Of a stretch of 64,000 nt of DNA, positions 17,803-27,717 are shown piece by piece. The DNA is taken from the NCBI RefSeq assembly GCF_900129635.1, contig NZ_FSRB01000001.1, positions 434,001 to 498,000 of the forward strand, in the 5' to 3' direction. The notes under the pieces are model-generated. The model had not been told where the DNA came from. It saw nothing but the letters and a program-made list of their open reading frames with translations, and did not search any database. The translations under genes were made by a program, and so were the position numbers. Numbering within the stretch: position 1 is the first letter of the stretch; each line of letters starts with the position of its first letter. The stretch comes from Singulisphaera sp. GP187. Lineage in GTDB: Bacteria; Planctomycetota; Planctomycetia; Isosphaerales; Isosphaeraceae.

Positions 17803-19155
17803 TCAGACCGGCGCGGTTGAGTAGAGCGACGCGATCGGTTCACCGGCGCAGAGGGTCAAGGGGCGTCCGAGTCGGTCGCGGAGTTCGGTGCGTGTGTCGA
17901 CCCCGAGGGCACTATAGATGGTCGCGGCGAGGTCGGGGGGGCTGAAGCTCCGCGAGATAGGGTAGGCCCCGAGGCGGTCGGACTTGCCGATGACTTGGCC
18001 GCCGACGACCCCAGCCCCAGCGAACATGGCGGGGAAGACGGCCGGCCAGTGGTCGCGGCCCGGGACGTCGCCCGGCTTGAGCGGATGAATTCGAGGGGTC
18101 CGGCCGAACTCGCCGAGCATGACGACGAGGGTCTCGTCGAGCAGGCCGCGGACCTCGAGGTCGTCGAGCAGAGCCGAGACCGCCCGGTCGAGCGGTGGCA
18201 GGAGGTCGTTCTTGAGGCGCGGGAAGTTGTCGGTGTGGGTGTCCCAGGTCTGGACGATCCCCATGGAGGCCTGCACGATCGGCACCCCGGCCTCGACCAG
18301 CCGCCGGGCCAGCAGGAGCGACTTGCCGAACGAGTGGCGGCCGTAGCGATCGACCAGGCGCGGATCTTCGCGTTCCACGCTCATCGCGCGGCCGACTTGT
18401 CCGTTGCAGAGCAGGGCGAGGGCGGCGTCCTGCTGGTCGGCGAACGCATCCCCGGTGGGCGGAACCACGAAGGTCTGGCCGAGCAGGTGGCGGCGGCGAT
18501 GGAGCCGGGCCGGGTCGAGCCCGTCCGGCAAGGCGAGGCTGTCGTCCTTGGATTCCGCTTGATTCGGGTCGAGCTTGAGCTGCCAGGGGTCGTGTCGGGG
18601 GCCGAGGAAGCCGGCGTCCTGTCCCGGCCAGGTGAGCGGTCCTTCGACCAGGCGGGTCGGCAGGGCCACGCCGTTCGGGATCCCGTCGCTCCGGCGGCGG
18701 AGGTTGTCGAGCACGGCCGCGTAGCAGGGGAAGTCGTCGCGTGAGGCGACGCGGTCGAGGTCGCTAGCGCCCCGCGGGGTCGACGCATGCCCGGTCAGGA
18801 TCCGATGGACCGCACAGAGGTGGTTCCCCTCGGGGTGGGACATCGACCGGACGATCGCCAACCGCTTGGCACGAGCCGCCAGGCCGGGCAGGTGTTCGCA
18901 GAACTGAAGGCCGGGGGCCGCCGTATCGATCGGCTTGAATTCCCCCCGGATGCCGTCGGGCGCTTCGGGTTTCAAGTCGAACGAGTCGTGCTGGCCCAGG
19001 CCGCCACTCAGCAAGATGACGATGACCGACTTCGCCCGTCCCGGGGTCGCGCCGGCGGTGGCCGCCGTAGCGGACCGACCCGCCAGGAGACCAGGGAGCC
19101 CCATCCCGAGCAGCCCCGAGTAGCCGACCTGGAGGAAGTCGCGTCGCGTCGCCAT
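17803..19155 (-). CDS. DUF1501 domain protein (sulfatase-like fold) with Tat-type leader
   Basis: A 450-residue protein of the planctomycete-enriched DUF1501 family, related in fold to alkaline phosphatase/sulfatase enzymes. The leader MATRRDFLQVGYSGLLGMG carries RRDFL, a twin-arginine-like motif, and ends near SATAATAG. Family segments include VILLSGGLGQHDSFDLKP near the start, EFGRTPRI and GRDHWPAVFPAMFAGAGV towards the end. It is usually paired with a DUF1549/DUF1553 protein, but no such partner lies next to this copy. ATG 19155 was chosen for the leader; the frame is open to 19227. The biochemical role of the family is not established. Confidence 0.88.
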   Translation of the reverse strand: MATRRDFLQVGYSGLLGMGLPGLLAGRSATAATAGATPGRAKSVIVILLSGGLGQHDSFDLKPEAPDGIRGEFKPIDTAAPGLQFCEHLPGLAARAKRLAIVRSMSHPEGNHLCAVHRILTGHASTPRGASDLDRVASRDDFPCYAAVLDNLRRRSDGIPNGVALPTRLVEGPLTWPGQDAGFLGPRHDPWQLKLDPNQAESKDDSLALPDGLDPARLHRRRHLLGQTFVVPPTGDAFADQQDAALALLCNGQVGRAMSVEREDPRLVDRYGRHSFGKSLLLARRLVEAGVPIVQASMGIVQTWDTHTDNFPRLKNDLLPPLDRAVSALLDDLEVRGLLDETLVVMLGEFGRTPRIHPLKPGDVPGRDHWPAVFPAMFAGAGVVGGQVIGKSDRLGAYPISRSFSPPDLAATIYSALGVDTRTELRDRLGRPLTLCAGEPIASLYSTAPV

Positions 19156-19365
19156 GCCTTCGCCGCCACTGCGAGTCGAACTACGCTGGCCCATGACCAA
19201 TCTCCCGGTGTTGCCAGAATCAGGCAAAGCCCGCTCTCAGCCACGCATCCTTACAATGTAGTTTAACATTTGCTGACGAAAGATCCAGCACTCTTTCGGG
19301 GCGGTGCTTGGCCTGACTCGTTTGCACCTGGTTTGTGGTGCGGGCCGCACGGATCAGACGGGCAC

Positions 19366-20943
19366 TCATGGTGCGTCCGCCTGGTTCTTCCTCTTGGCGG
19401 TTTTCTTCGCGGGGGCGTCGTCGTCGCCCACGGGGACCGTCGCGGGGGCCGGATTATGAGCCTTGAGCCAGGCGTCATATCCCTTGGCTCGTGGTCCGAC
19501 GTACTTGTATGACTCGAAGATCGCCCCGTTGCCGAGCGCCCGCGGGTCCTGCTCCTGGCGGAGCATGCTGACCATTTGATCGCGTAGGGTGGCCATGACG
19601 GTGGTGTAAGCGGGGTCGGAGGCGAGGTTTCGGACGCATTCCGGATCGTCGGTCAGGCGATAGAGGGCGTCGGCCGGTCGTTTGCCGAAGCTGATCTCGT
19701 AGAACTCGCCACCGATCGCCTTGAGTAGCTCCTTGGTGGGGCTCGGGTCGCAGTTGCCGAAGTCGGTCTCCGGGTTCCCGGCCGGCCAGCGGTCGGGGAA
19801 GTAGTTGTGGACGTAGAGGAACTCGGGAGTACGGATGGCACGCGCGGGGTAGCCCCAATCGTAGGGCCGGCCGAGGTCATGGCGTTCCTTACCGGCGAGC
19901 ATCACGTTGCGGTCGCGGTCGACCCAGCCCGACGCTTGCGATCGGAGCACGTTGACGAGGCTTTTGCCGGTGATCTGCGGATGCGGCGGCAAGCCGGCCA
20001 GTTCCAGGAACGTCGGCGCGAAGTCGCGCACGTTGACGAAATCCTCGACGACCCGCCCTGGTTTGATCGTCGCGCCCCAGCGGATCGCCAGCGGAAGGTG
20101 GAAACCATCCTCGAAGATCTGCCCCTTCACTCTCGGGAACGGCATGCCGTGATCGGACGTGACGATGATCAGGGTCCGCTCGAGTTCGCCCGCGTTCTCG
20201 AGGGCTTGCAGGGCCTTGCCGATCTGCGCATCGGCATACTCCACCTCGACGGCGTAGTCGAGCAGGTCGTCGCGGACCACGTCGAGGTCGGGCAGGTAGG
20301 CGGGGACCTTCACGTCCTCGGGCCGCTTGCCGAGCCGTGTGCCGGAGTGGCGTTCGTAGCCGCGGTGGGGCTCCTTGAATCCCATCCAGAAGCTGAACGG
20401 TTGCCCGGCCGGCCGCTTGCCGAGAAACGACTCAAAGTTCTTCGCGTAGTCCGTCCGGGCGATCCCCGACGCCGGCGGCTGGGTGGTGTGCTCATCAAAG
20501 AGCGGCCCGGCGGGATTGCGCTTGAACCCGGTGGACTGATGATCGCCCGGCCCCCACCCTTTTCCCGTGAGGCCCACCGTATAACCGGCCGCTTCGAGCA
20601 ACTCGGGGTAGACCGCGAACTTGCGCGGGAAGATCCCGTAGTGGCAGGCCGCCTCCTCGAGCTGCCAGCTATTCCGCCCGGTGAGGATACTGGCCCGGCA
20701 TGGGCTGCATTTCGGGTTGGAGGTGAAGGCGTTCTTGAACAGGATCCCTTCGCGAGCGACCCGGTCGAAATTCGGTGTCTTGACCCAGGAACAGCCATAG
20801 GCGCCGGCGTGGTTCCAGCCCCAGTCGTCGAAGATGATAAACAGCACGTTGGGCCGGTCCGGACCGCCCGCGGCAACGGTCTCCACCGGATCGACCAAGC
20901 CGACGAGGGTCGCGAGGAGCAGGGGGGCGAGCAATGACCTCAT
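19366..20943 (-). CDS. secreted sulfatase
   Basis: A 525-residue formylglycine-dependent sulfatase with a signal peptide (MRSLLAPLLLATLVGLVDPV, cleavage near VAAGG). The active-site motif is CSPCRASILTGR: Cys79 would be oxidised to formylglycine, with Pro81 and Arg83 in place. The metal-site Asp pair is at FIIFDDWG (39-40), and a C-terminal TSDHGMPFPR segment carries the second metal ligands. It resembles the heparan-N-sulfatase/arylsulfatase group that desulfates polysaccharides. A Lys-rich tail ends the protein. The nearest gene downstream, a DUF1501 gene, may be co-transcribed (210-bp gap). The glycan target is not decidable. Confidence 0.93.
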   Translation of the reverse strand: MRSLLAPLLLATLVGLVDPVETVAAGGPDRPNVLFIIFDDWGWNHAGAYGCSWVKTPNFDRVAREGILFKNAFTSNPKCSPCRASILTGRNSWQLEEAACHYGIFPRKFAVYPELLEAAGYTVGLTGKGWGPGDHQSTGFKRNPAGPLFDEHTTQPPASGIARTDYAKNFESFLGKRPAGQPFSFWMGFKEPHRGYERHSGTRLGKRPEDVKVPAYLPDLDVVRDDLLDYAVEVEYADAQIGKALQALENAGELERTLIIVTSDHGMPFPRVKGQIFEDGFHLPLAIRWGATIKPGRVVEDFVNVRDFAPTFLELAGLPPHPQITGKSLVNVLRSQASGWVDRDRNVMLAGKERHDLGRPYDWGYPARAIRTPEFLYVHNYFPDRWPAGNPETDFGNCDPSPTKELLKAIGGEFYEISFGKRPADALYRLTDDPECVRNLASDPAYTTVMATLRDQMVSMLRQEQDPRALGNGAIFESYKYVGPRAKGYDAWLKAHNPAPATVPVGDDDAPAKKTAKRKNQADAP

Positions 20944-21131
20944 AGCGTTACTTGTTCCTGGGCCGAGGAGTCACGTCAGAAAGACCGTGCGACCAAAGTC
21001 GGGTTGGTCTGAAACTGGATCATGTCGGTCGGATTGGTCAGCTATTGGACCGAAGCCGGTGGCCCACGTCAATCGAAATGGGAACGATTCGGAGCGCATC
21101 AAGGGCGGTATCCCTGCGATCGTGGGAGGGG

Positions 21132-22847
21132 CTATTGTGATCGCTCTCCTCCCCGATCAGTCGGGACGACCCAGAAGAGGAGCTGAGCCCAGCGGACGGT
21201 CATCCCTTTTTCGACGGTGGCGAATTGGCCGTCGACCCCGGGGACTGGCCAGCGGGCATAGTCTAGCCTGCCGGAGATCGGACTCACGATCCGGCAATGC
21301 TCGATCTGATTCTCGATCTTCGCCAGTTTGTCCTTCTCCCGTTTCCACTCCAGTTCCCGAATTCGCTCTTCGGCGCGGGCCTGTTCCACCTTGCTTTCGA
21401 GCTCCTTGACCCTCTTGCTGTAGGTGAATTTCTCGAGCACGTCCTTCTTCGTCAGCGCCTGTTTGTAGGTGAGGACCTTTTGCGCCAGTGAGACCTTGTC
21501 GGCGATGTTCTGAGCCTTTGAGACATAGCTCTTGGCACGCATTCGTTGCGACCATTCCAGCCGATCCTCCGCGCGGGTTCGCTCGGACTCCGCCAGACTG
21601 ATCTCGCCCTCGACCGCCTCCCACTCCTTTTTGTAGATCCCTTCGAGGTACTCGGTGACTTCGATCTCGGCGACCTCGCGAATCAGCTTGGCATTTTGAT
21701 GAGCAGCCTCAGCCTCAGACCTCGCGACGCCCTGCTTGAACCGTCGTTCTTCCAGGCGCGCTGAGTCGAGCCGGCAGATCAGATCGCCTTGCCTCAGCTT
21801 CGAACCGTTGGGTGCGAGGGCGATGATCTTCGTATCCGACTCGACTTCGTTGATGATCGCGACGGCGATTGCCGGGCGAAAGTCGCCCTTGTTCTTCCTG
21901 GCGAAGTTGGACGCAAGGCCCGTTTCCAGCCCGCGATTGACAGTTTCCGCCTTGTCGCCATGGCCGGCCTTCGCGAGGGCTCCGGCCCCCGCCGTCACCC
22001 CCAGCGCGGCCACCAGGCCGATGGCGGCCATTTTGAGCTTGGTCAAAAGCATGGCTCTCAACACTCCCCGAGATAGGGCGAGCACCGATGCCGAGGCCCA
22101 CGTGGCCGCGGTCTGACCGCCCATCGCGAACGGCAAGGCGGAGCGCACCGTTTTTTCGGCCAGGTGCGCGGGCACGGCAAGTCGTGCTTCCGCCTTGATG
22201 ATCGAACTCAGAGAAAGGGTGTTGGGAGCCAGCCCCCGGCGCGTCAGCCTTCCCTTCAGGAGGCTCCGGGCCTGTGCCAGCCGCCCCTTGACCGTGCCGA
22301 CCGGCCACTGGAGCCGGCTGGCCGCCTCGGTGTGCGTGAGTCCTTCGAGGTCGCAGAGCAAGACCGGTACGCGGTATTTCTCGGGCAACCGGCCCAGTTC
22401 GTCATCCAGGGCCGCGAGCAGTTCCGCCCGTTCCTCGTCGGGGGCCGGAATCGCCGGCTCCCACGTGGTGGAGGAAGCTTCGCGGGCTCTCCGTTTCTCG
22501 GCCAGGGTCCGAGCCCGGTGCGCCACCCGCCGGGCCACGCCGTAGAGCCAGCGGCCCAACGAGTCGTCGACCCGCACCCCTCCCGACTTGCGGACGAGCA
22601 CCAGGAACGTGGCCTGAAACGCGTCCTCAACGTCGCGCGGGTCGCACAAAGCACGGCGGCAGACGCCGAGCACCATCGGCCCGTGGCGGGCCATCAAGGC
22701 CTCGAAAGCGGCTTCCGCCGTGTGGGTCGCCCGGGTCGCGGCACTGATCCGCTCCAGCAGTTGGACGTCGCTGAGGCCGGTGGTTGTCCCGGCGGAGAAA
22801 AGGGTGGAGAGCGGCCTCAGGCCGGCAGTCGTCGTGTCGTTGGCCAT
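21132..22847 (-). CDS. ECF sigma factor fused to a membrane-anchored HlyD-like domain
   Basis: A 571-residue fusion. Residues about 45-120 are sigma region 2 (DVEDAFQATFLVLVRK, LGRWLYGVARRVAHRAR) and about 145-205 region 4 (LPEKYRVPVLLCDLEGLTH, GTVKGRLAQARSLL). A linker leads to one membrane helix at about 271-292. The rest (about 310-560) looks like a membrane-fusion protein: a lipoyl-like half (PNGSKLRQGDLICRLDS), a long coiled-coil hairpin (about 355-515) and a second half (IVSPISGRLDYARW). The sigma part would be cytoplasmic and the rest beyond the membrane. ECF factors with C-terminal membrane extensions are known in planctomycetes. No separate anti-sigma gene lies adjacent, so release by proteolysis or control by the envelope domain is possible. 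Confidence 0.88.
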   Translation of the reverse strand: MANDTTTAGLRPLSTLFSAGTTTGLSDVQLLERISAATRATHTAEAAFEALMARHGPMVLGVCRRALCDPRDVEDAFQATFLVLVRKSGGVRVDDSLGRWLYGVARRVAHRARTLAEKRRAREASSTTWEPAIPAPDEERAELLAALDDELGRLPEKYRVPVLLCDLEGLTHTEAASRLQWPVGTVKGRLAQARSLLKGRLTRRGLAPNTLSLSSIIKAEARLAVPAHLAEKTVRSALPFAMGGQTAATWASASVLALSRGVLRAMLLTKLKMAAIGLVAALGVTAGAGALAKAGHGDKAETVNRGLETGLASNFARKNKGDFRPAIAVAIINEVESDTKIIALAPNGSKLRQGDLICRLDSARLEERRFKQGVARSEAEAAHQNAKLIREVAEIEVTEYLEGIYKKEWEAVEGEISLAESERTRAEDRLEWSQRMRAKSYVSKAQNIADKVSLAQKVLTYKQALTKKDVLEKFTYSKRVKELESKVEQARAEERIRELEWKREKDKLAKIENQIEHCRIVSPISGRLDYARWPVPGVDGQFATVEKGMTVRWAQLLFWVVPTDRGGERSQ

Positions 22848-22981
22848 CGCTCCATTCTCCGGTCCTCGTTGCCCTCTCTGTCTCTATCCATGCACGTTTG
22901 CGGCGAATGGATCTGACTTTTTGGCGTCGGACGCCGGATTTCGAGGATTCGCGAGGGTCCCGGGCCGCGGGCCGGATCCGA

Positions 22982-23686
22982 TCATTCCTCGGTTTTGTTG
23001 GCGGCCTGGATCTCGGCGGGGGTCAGCGGGCGGATCTCGATCTTTCGGAGGGCGCCGGTGGATTCGTAAGTCGCGAAGCCGAGCGGCTGATTGGGGCGGG
23101 TTTCGATCCTGGTGGCGAGTTGCAGGCCACGATAGTCGAGGTGGATGATTTCCTTGTCGTCAACCTGGCAGGCGATCGTCTGGTCGGTGACGCGGACCCG
23201 GAACTTGTACCAGGTCTTGTTCTCATATTTGACGAATTTGTTGGTTTCGTTCTCCGAGGCGTCGGAACCATTGAGGCTGGAGATGCCCGTGACGTTTCCT
23301 CCCCAGCCGCCGTTGACCAAGGTGACGAACGACTTGCCGACGGGAAAGGTGGCCGCGGCGAAGAAGTCGGACCCGGAGATTCGTTTGGCCTCGTAGCTCA
23401 GCTCGTAGTTCGTCGTGGGCAAATCCATCCGGGTGGTCGTGATGCCCGTCATCGCACGCCCGGGCGCCATGACGAGGACGCCGTCAACCACTTGCACCAG
23501 CCCCGCGCGGAAAAAGTCGGTCTTCTTCCAGCCGTCCAGGCTCTTGCCGTCGAAGAGGACGGTCGGCTGGTCCGGCTTTTTCTCGGCCTGGTCCGCGCCC
23601 ATGGTCGACATGAGCATCGCGAGGACCGCCATCACGAGGGACCCGCGACGCGGCAGAAACAGGGCGGATCGGCGTTCGGTTGTCAT
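22982..23686 (-). CDS. secreted DUF1080 (3-keto-disaccharide hydrolase) protein
   Basis: A 234-residue protein with a leader (about residues 14-31, RGSLVMAVLAMLMSTMGA) and one DUF1080 domain. The domain begins TVLFDGKSLDGWKKTD and ends in RKIEIRPL. DUF1080 is a concanavalin-like beta-sandwich; some members hydrolyse 3-keto-glycosides. The open frame runs on to 24163, but the upstream part is Arg-rich and antisense-like, lying inside the NHL gene, so ATG 23686 is used. The 86-bp gap to the NHL gene allows co-transcription. Confidence 0.88.
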   Translation of the reverse strand: MTTERRSALFLPRRGSLVMAVLAMLMSTMGADQAEKKPDQPTVLFDGKSLDGWKKTDFFRAGLVQVVDGVLVMAPGRAMTGITTTRMDLPTTNYELSYEAKRISGSDFFAAATFPVGKSFVTLVNGGWGGNVTGISSLNGSDASENETNKFVKYENKTWYKFRVRVTDQTIACQVDDKEIIHLDYRGLQLATRIETRPNQPLGFATYESTGALRKIEIRPLTPAEIQAANKTEE

Positions 23687-23772
23687 TGAACATGCCTTGG
23701 CTTGAGGAAATTTAGATCTGATCGCGTGATCGCCGGCTGGCTCGATTCCAGCCATGGAGGCGATCCGGCGAA

Positions 23773-24675
23773 TCACTTCTTGACCGTGAACTTTTGCACG
23801 CGCTTGCCGTTGATTTCGGCCACGTAAACGTCGCCCTGCGCGTCGAGGCAAGCGGCGTGCGGCATCAGAAACTGCCCGGGGTCGGTCCCCTTCTGGCCCC
23901 AATGGGTCAGCGCCTTCCCATCGGGATCCAGCACGGTGACCCGATTGGCTCGGCCATCGGCGACGAAGAGGCGGCCGTCCACGGCCAGGCCGAGCCCGAA
24001 GGGCGCACCGCCCGCGGTCCAGCTCGCAAGGAACTTGCCCTCGGGGTTGAAGATTTGGACCCGATCGTTTTCGCGATCCCCGACGTAGATCCGGCCGCGG
24101 CGGTCGAGGCAGATCGCGTGGGGCAAGTGGAACTCGCCGTCGCCCGTCCCTCGCTTCCCCCACTCCTTGAGGTAGCGACCCTCGGGGGAGAACGCCAACA
24201 CTCGCGCATTGCCGTACCCGTCGGTAACGAAGAATGCACCCGAGGGAGTAACCGCCACGTCGGTCGGCTGATTGAACTGGTCGGGGCCGTCACCCGGCTT
24301 GCCCTTGGTTCCGAGCGTCATCAAGAGCGTGCCGTCGTGAGCGAACTTCCTCACCAGGTGGTCGCCGATGTCGGTGATCCAGATGTTGTCGTTGTGGTCG
24401 ATTCGCAGGCCATGGGCCTTCTTGACCAGGCCGTCGCCCCACGACCGCACGAATTTGCCGTCGCGATCGAAGACGACGATCGGGTGCTCACCCCGGTGGA
24501 AGACGAAGATTCGGTCGGTCGAATCGGTCGCCAGGGCCGACACGGCACCAAATTGGATCGAGCTTGGCGTTTCGGGCCAGTCAGGAACCGGGCGGTAGGC
24601 CGGTTCCTCGGCCGCCAAGGTGGGCTGGCCAAGGCTTGTGAGCATCAAGAAAAGGGCGACCCGACGTCCGTTCAT
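23773..24675 (-). CDS. secreted NHL-repeat beta-propeller protein
   Basis: A 300-residue protein with a short leader (MNGRRVALFLMLTSLGQPTLA) and about five to six NHL-type blades. These are typified by GEFHLPHAICLDRRGRIYV followed by GDRENDRVQIFNPEGKFL, repeating every 45 residues or so. NHL propellers bind proteins or peptides; similar planctomycete proteins are often near DUF1080 genes, as here. Some relatives are peptidyl-glycine amidating lyases, but no catalytic signature was identified. The ATG at 24675 was chosen for the leader. Confidence 0.85.
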   Translation of the reverse strand: MNGRRVALFLMLTSLGQPTLAAEEPAYRPVPDWPETPSSIQFGAVSALATDSTDRIFVFHRGEHPIVVFDRDGKFVRSWGDGLVKKAHGLRIDHNDNIWITDIGDHLVRKFAHDGTLLMTLGTKGKPGDGPDQFNQPTDVAVTPSGAFFVTDGYGNARVLAFSPEGRYLKEWGKRGTGDGEFHLPHAICLDRRGRIYVGDRENDRVQIFNPEGKFLASWTAGGAPFGLGLAVDGRLFVADGRANRVTVLDPDGKALTHWGQKGTDPGQFLMPHAACLDAQGDVYVAEINGKRVQKFTVKK

Positions 24676-24787
24676 TGTGTGGCTCCCCGGCGCGTTCCTC
24701 TCTTCGATGAGGCGGTCCCGCATTGTAACGGACCGCCTGAACGATCCCAATGCGCTGGTGTGGGCGGACTCAACGGGGCGCCCAACC

Positions 24788-25642
24788 TTACCGGATCAAG
24801 CCGGACGCGACCTTGAATCGGATCGCCCAGACCAGGTAGAGGCGTGCGTGCAGCTTCCAGCGCCAGGGCGTGAGCGACTCCCGTTCGGTCACGAGCACGC
24901 GCAGGAACGGGTCGTCCTCGAAGAGCGACCAGAGGATTTCCGGGTTGACCCCGTGAAAGTAGTTGCGCTCGCGGACGATCTGGTTCAGGAGTTCGGGCAG
25001 CGCTGCGTCCGGTAACGCCACCAAGGCGGGGACAATCTCCGAAGATACGACGTCGGTGATTAGCAGGGCGGTCCCACCCGGCGCGGTCAGTTGGGTCAAG
25101 AGCCGCAAGTGCCCCGCCCGGATCGCTTGCACGATCGCCATGAACTGAGGATGCGCCTCGCCCACCGAGTGGAAGGCATTACCCACCAGCGGGCTGAGCA
25201 GACAGGTCGAGGCGACCAGGTCGAACGGCGCCGGGAGAGTCGAAACGACCCGGCGTGCGGGTTCATCGACCAGGCACGCGAGCTCTCGAGGCCCGATTGC
25301 GGTCGTCGCGGACCAGGTCGCCAGCACGTCGATCATCCCGGTGAGGTCAATCCCGTCCCGCCGGTGGAGCGACGGGTGGTCCGCCACCCCTTGACGCTCG
25401 GCGGCTTGCGTCAGGGCCTCTTGGTCCAGGTCCACCAGGTACACTTCGCCGTGCGCCTTCAGGAGGGTCGGTAAGTCGAGGTCATTGCAGTTTCCCGCTC
25501 CAAGCACGCAGAGCCGGCTCTCACCCGGTCGAGCTCCGGTCTCGAGCAACCGCGTGACCCGCGCCCGATGATCGGCAAACCCGTCCCACTGGCCGCGACT
25601 CCCGGCATTGAATTCGAGATGCCGTCCCTTCGATCGATTCAC
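24788..25642 (-). CDS. class I SAM-dependent methyltransferase-like protein
   Basis: A 284-residue protein with a Rossmann-type nucleotide site: SRLCVLGAGNCNDLDLPTLL as the glycine loop and VYLVDLDQEAL with the acidic end of strand 2. The later parts (about 130-284) are not diagnostic. No substrate can be given. The start is a GTG at 25642 (MNRSKGRHLEFNAG) preceded by ggag; no in-frame ATG lies near the domain start. It is monocistronic, divergent from the gene at 25906. Confidence 0.7.
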   Translation of the reverse strand: MNRSKGRHLEFNAGSRGQWDGFADHRARVTRLLETGARPGESRLCVLGAGNCNDLDLPTLLKAHGEVYLVDLDQEALTQAAERQGVADHPSLHRRDGIDLTGMIDVLATWSATTAIGPRELACLVDEPARRVVSTLPAPFDLVASTCLLSPLVGNAFHSVGEAHPQFMAIVQAIRAGHLRLLTQLTAPGGTALLITDVVSSEIVPALVALPDAALPELLNQIVRERNYFHGVNPEILWSLFEDDPFLRVLVTERESLTPWRWKLHARLYLVWAIRFKVASGLIR

Positions 25643-25905
25643 ACTCGGCTCCGACTTATCAAGAATTTCTGAATTTTCAATAAAGAGGAAAAGCGACCGT
25701 CAGGTGATAAAATTGAGTGTTATTGCATGTGAATGGTCGTGTCATGTTTCGCTTCAAGCGTCGCTTGCGGCGGCTGGTAGCACCCGATAGAGTGACGCAT
25801 TCTCGGAGGTCGACAACCCGCCCCCCTCTTTGAGTCAGAGGTTCCCAAGGGAGGGGGGAGGGGAGCCGATCCACTGCCCATACTCGACGGAGGGTGATTC
25901 GTCCC

Positions 25906-27657
25906 ATGTTAGCACAGTTCGTATCGATCTGGATCGTGGCCGCGACGTTGGGCCAAACCCCGGCGGAGACCGCCTGGTTAAAGGCGGTCCCGGGTGATGT
26001 CGACCTGGTCATCCGGGGCCGTGGCCTGGAGTCGACCTCGGCCGATTTGACGGCGATGCTCAAGGCGATGAGCCCCCGGTTGGGGGCGATGGCGGAGCCG
26101 GCTCTGGCCGATCTCTTGACCAAGTTCAAGGATCAACACGGCGAGTTGGCCCTCAAAACCGCGTGGGTCGGCCTGGTCCGGGCGGTCGCGCCCGGACCCG
26201 ACGGCGTGATCCCGTTCGCGGTCCTGGTCATCCAGGAGGACTACCGTGGCGTGCTCAAGGCGCTCGCGGCCGGCAAGGACGTGGTGCTCAAGCCCCAGGA
26301 CGGCGGGTTTGACGCGTTCGACAACCCCCACGGCGCCGGGCTCTGGTACGCCGTCAAGGGGGCTGGGTTCGTGGCGTTCGGCCCTGACAAGGAGTTCATC
26401 GCCGCACTCGCCAAGCCCGGAGCAAAGACGCTCGATCAGGTCCTCACCCCCGCGCTGGCCAAGCCGTTCCTGGCCGGCGACCTCGGTCTGTTCGTCAACG
26501 CCTCGAAACTCTCGGTCCGATACGCCGACCAGATCGATCAGGGCCGCCAGAAGTTCATGGACTCCCTCGACCAGGCCGGCCAGAGGACGCCGAACGGCCC
26601 GTCGATGGAGGGCGTCAAACTGATGTACGGCCGTTTCTTTGACGCGATCAAAGACGCCGATTCGCTGACGCTCAACCTCGACTTCGCCGCGGAAGGATTC
26701 CACCTGGCCGGCCTGCTCGACGTGAAGGCCGGAGCCACGCCTGTGAAGGCGATCGCCTCAAGCGGGGTGGGAGCGGCCGACCTGAGCAAGTTCGCTGCGG
26801 ATGCCGCGTTTTACGTTTACATGAACATGGACGCGAAGGAAGTGGCGCGGTTGCAGAACCTGAGCTTGAGCATGGTCAATCCCGGAGCCAAGGACAGCCC
26901 CGAGTTGACGAAGGCGATGGATCTGTTCAATCAACAGGGGCGGATCGAAACCCAGGGCAGTATGACGTTCGGCAACGGGATGCGCGGGTTCAACGTCGTC
27001 AACGTCTCGGACCCCAAGGCGTACATCGCGGCGCTCGAGGCGATGCTCCAGGCCATGAAGAAGGCAGAGAGCCCGCTGAATATCTACAAGGACATCAAGG
27101 TTGACGCCGACGTGGAAACCTATCAAGGTATAAAGTTCACGCATGTCGTCGCGACGATCGATAGCGAGAAGCTCACGAAGCTTGGCGGGGGGAATCCAGG
27201 AGGGGCAGCGAGCCTCAAGGCGATGTTTGGCGGCGATGCCTTCCACTACTGGATCGGCATCGACGGCAAGCGCGTCCTGCACGTCACGTCGCCGACCTGG
27301 GACGAGGCCAAGGCACAACTCGACGCCTACTTGAAGGGGGATTCCGGTGTCGGGACCGTTCCTTCGTACCAGTCCGTACGCGCCGCGCTGCCCGAACAGG
27401 CCAGCCTCTTGATGATCGCCAGCGCCCAGGGACTCGTGCGGATGTTCGCCTCCCAACTGAGCGCGACCCTGAACAAGCCCGATCTGAAAGTCCCCGAGGA
27501 CCTTCCCAAGGAGCCGGCCCTGTTCGGCGGCTCGCTGACCCCCCGGGCGCCCAAGGGCTATGAGTTCCACTTCGTGCTCCCGAGCCAGGTCGGCCCCGTC
27601 ATCGAGAAGGGGATGATCCCGCTCTTCCAGGGGTTGCCAGGGAACGTCCCGCAATAA
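25906..27657 (+). CDS. large secreted hypothetical protein
   Basis: A 583-residue protein with a hydrophobic leader (MLAQFVSIWIVAATLGQTPA). The mature part alternates short beta-like and amphipathic segments and has many Ala/Gly/Lys residues. No catalytic motif was found. The layout, with repeated units of the form LGLFVNASKL...MDSLD...KLMYGRF, resembles lipoprotein-like periplasmic proteins that planctomycetes keep in several copies. ATG 25906 was taken; a GTG at 25894 overlaps the ggaggg ribosome site and is less likely. A hairpin at 27718-27761 follows the gene. Confidence 0.7.
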   Translation: MLAQFVSIWIVAATLGQTPAETAWLKAVPGDVDLVIRGRGLESTSADLTAMLKAMSPRLGAMAEPALADLLTKFKDQHGELALKTAWVGLVRAVAPGPDGVIPFAVLVIQEDYRGVLKALAAGKDVVLKPQDGGFDAFDNPHGAGLWYAVKGAGFVAFGPDKEFIAALAKPGAKTLDQVLTPALAKPFLAGDLGLFVNASKLSVRYADQIDQGRQKFMDSLDQAGQRTPNGPSMEGVKLMYGRFFDAIKDADSLTLNLDFAAEGFHLAGLLDVKAGATPVKAIASSGVGAADLSKFAADAAFYVYMNMDAKEVARLQNLSLSMVNPGAKDSPELTKAMDLFNQQGRIETQGSMTFGNGMRGFNVVNVSDPKAYIAALEAMLQAMKKAESPLNIYKDIKVDADVETYQGIKFTHVVATIDSEKLTKLGGGNPGGAASLKAMFGGDAFHYWIGIDGKRVLHVTSPTWDEAKAQLDAYLKGDSGVGTVPSYQSVRAALPEQASLLMIASAQGLVRMFASQLSATLNKPDLKVPEDLPKEPALFGGSLTPRAPKGYEFHFVLPSQVGPVIEKGMIPLFQGLPGNVPQ

Positions 27658-27717
27658 TTGCGGCTCGACATCGTGGGCGGTTCCAGTACGCCCTCCTCGT
27701 CAATTCGCACGCCCGTA

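Noticed and set aside
22982..24163. 393-residue form of the DUF1080 gene
   Set aside because: The upstream 159 residues are antisense to the NHL gene and Arg-rich; a leader and domain begin at 23686.
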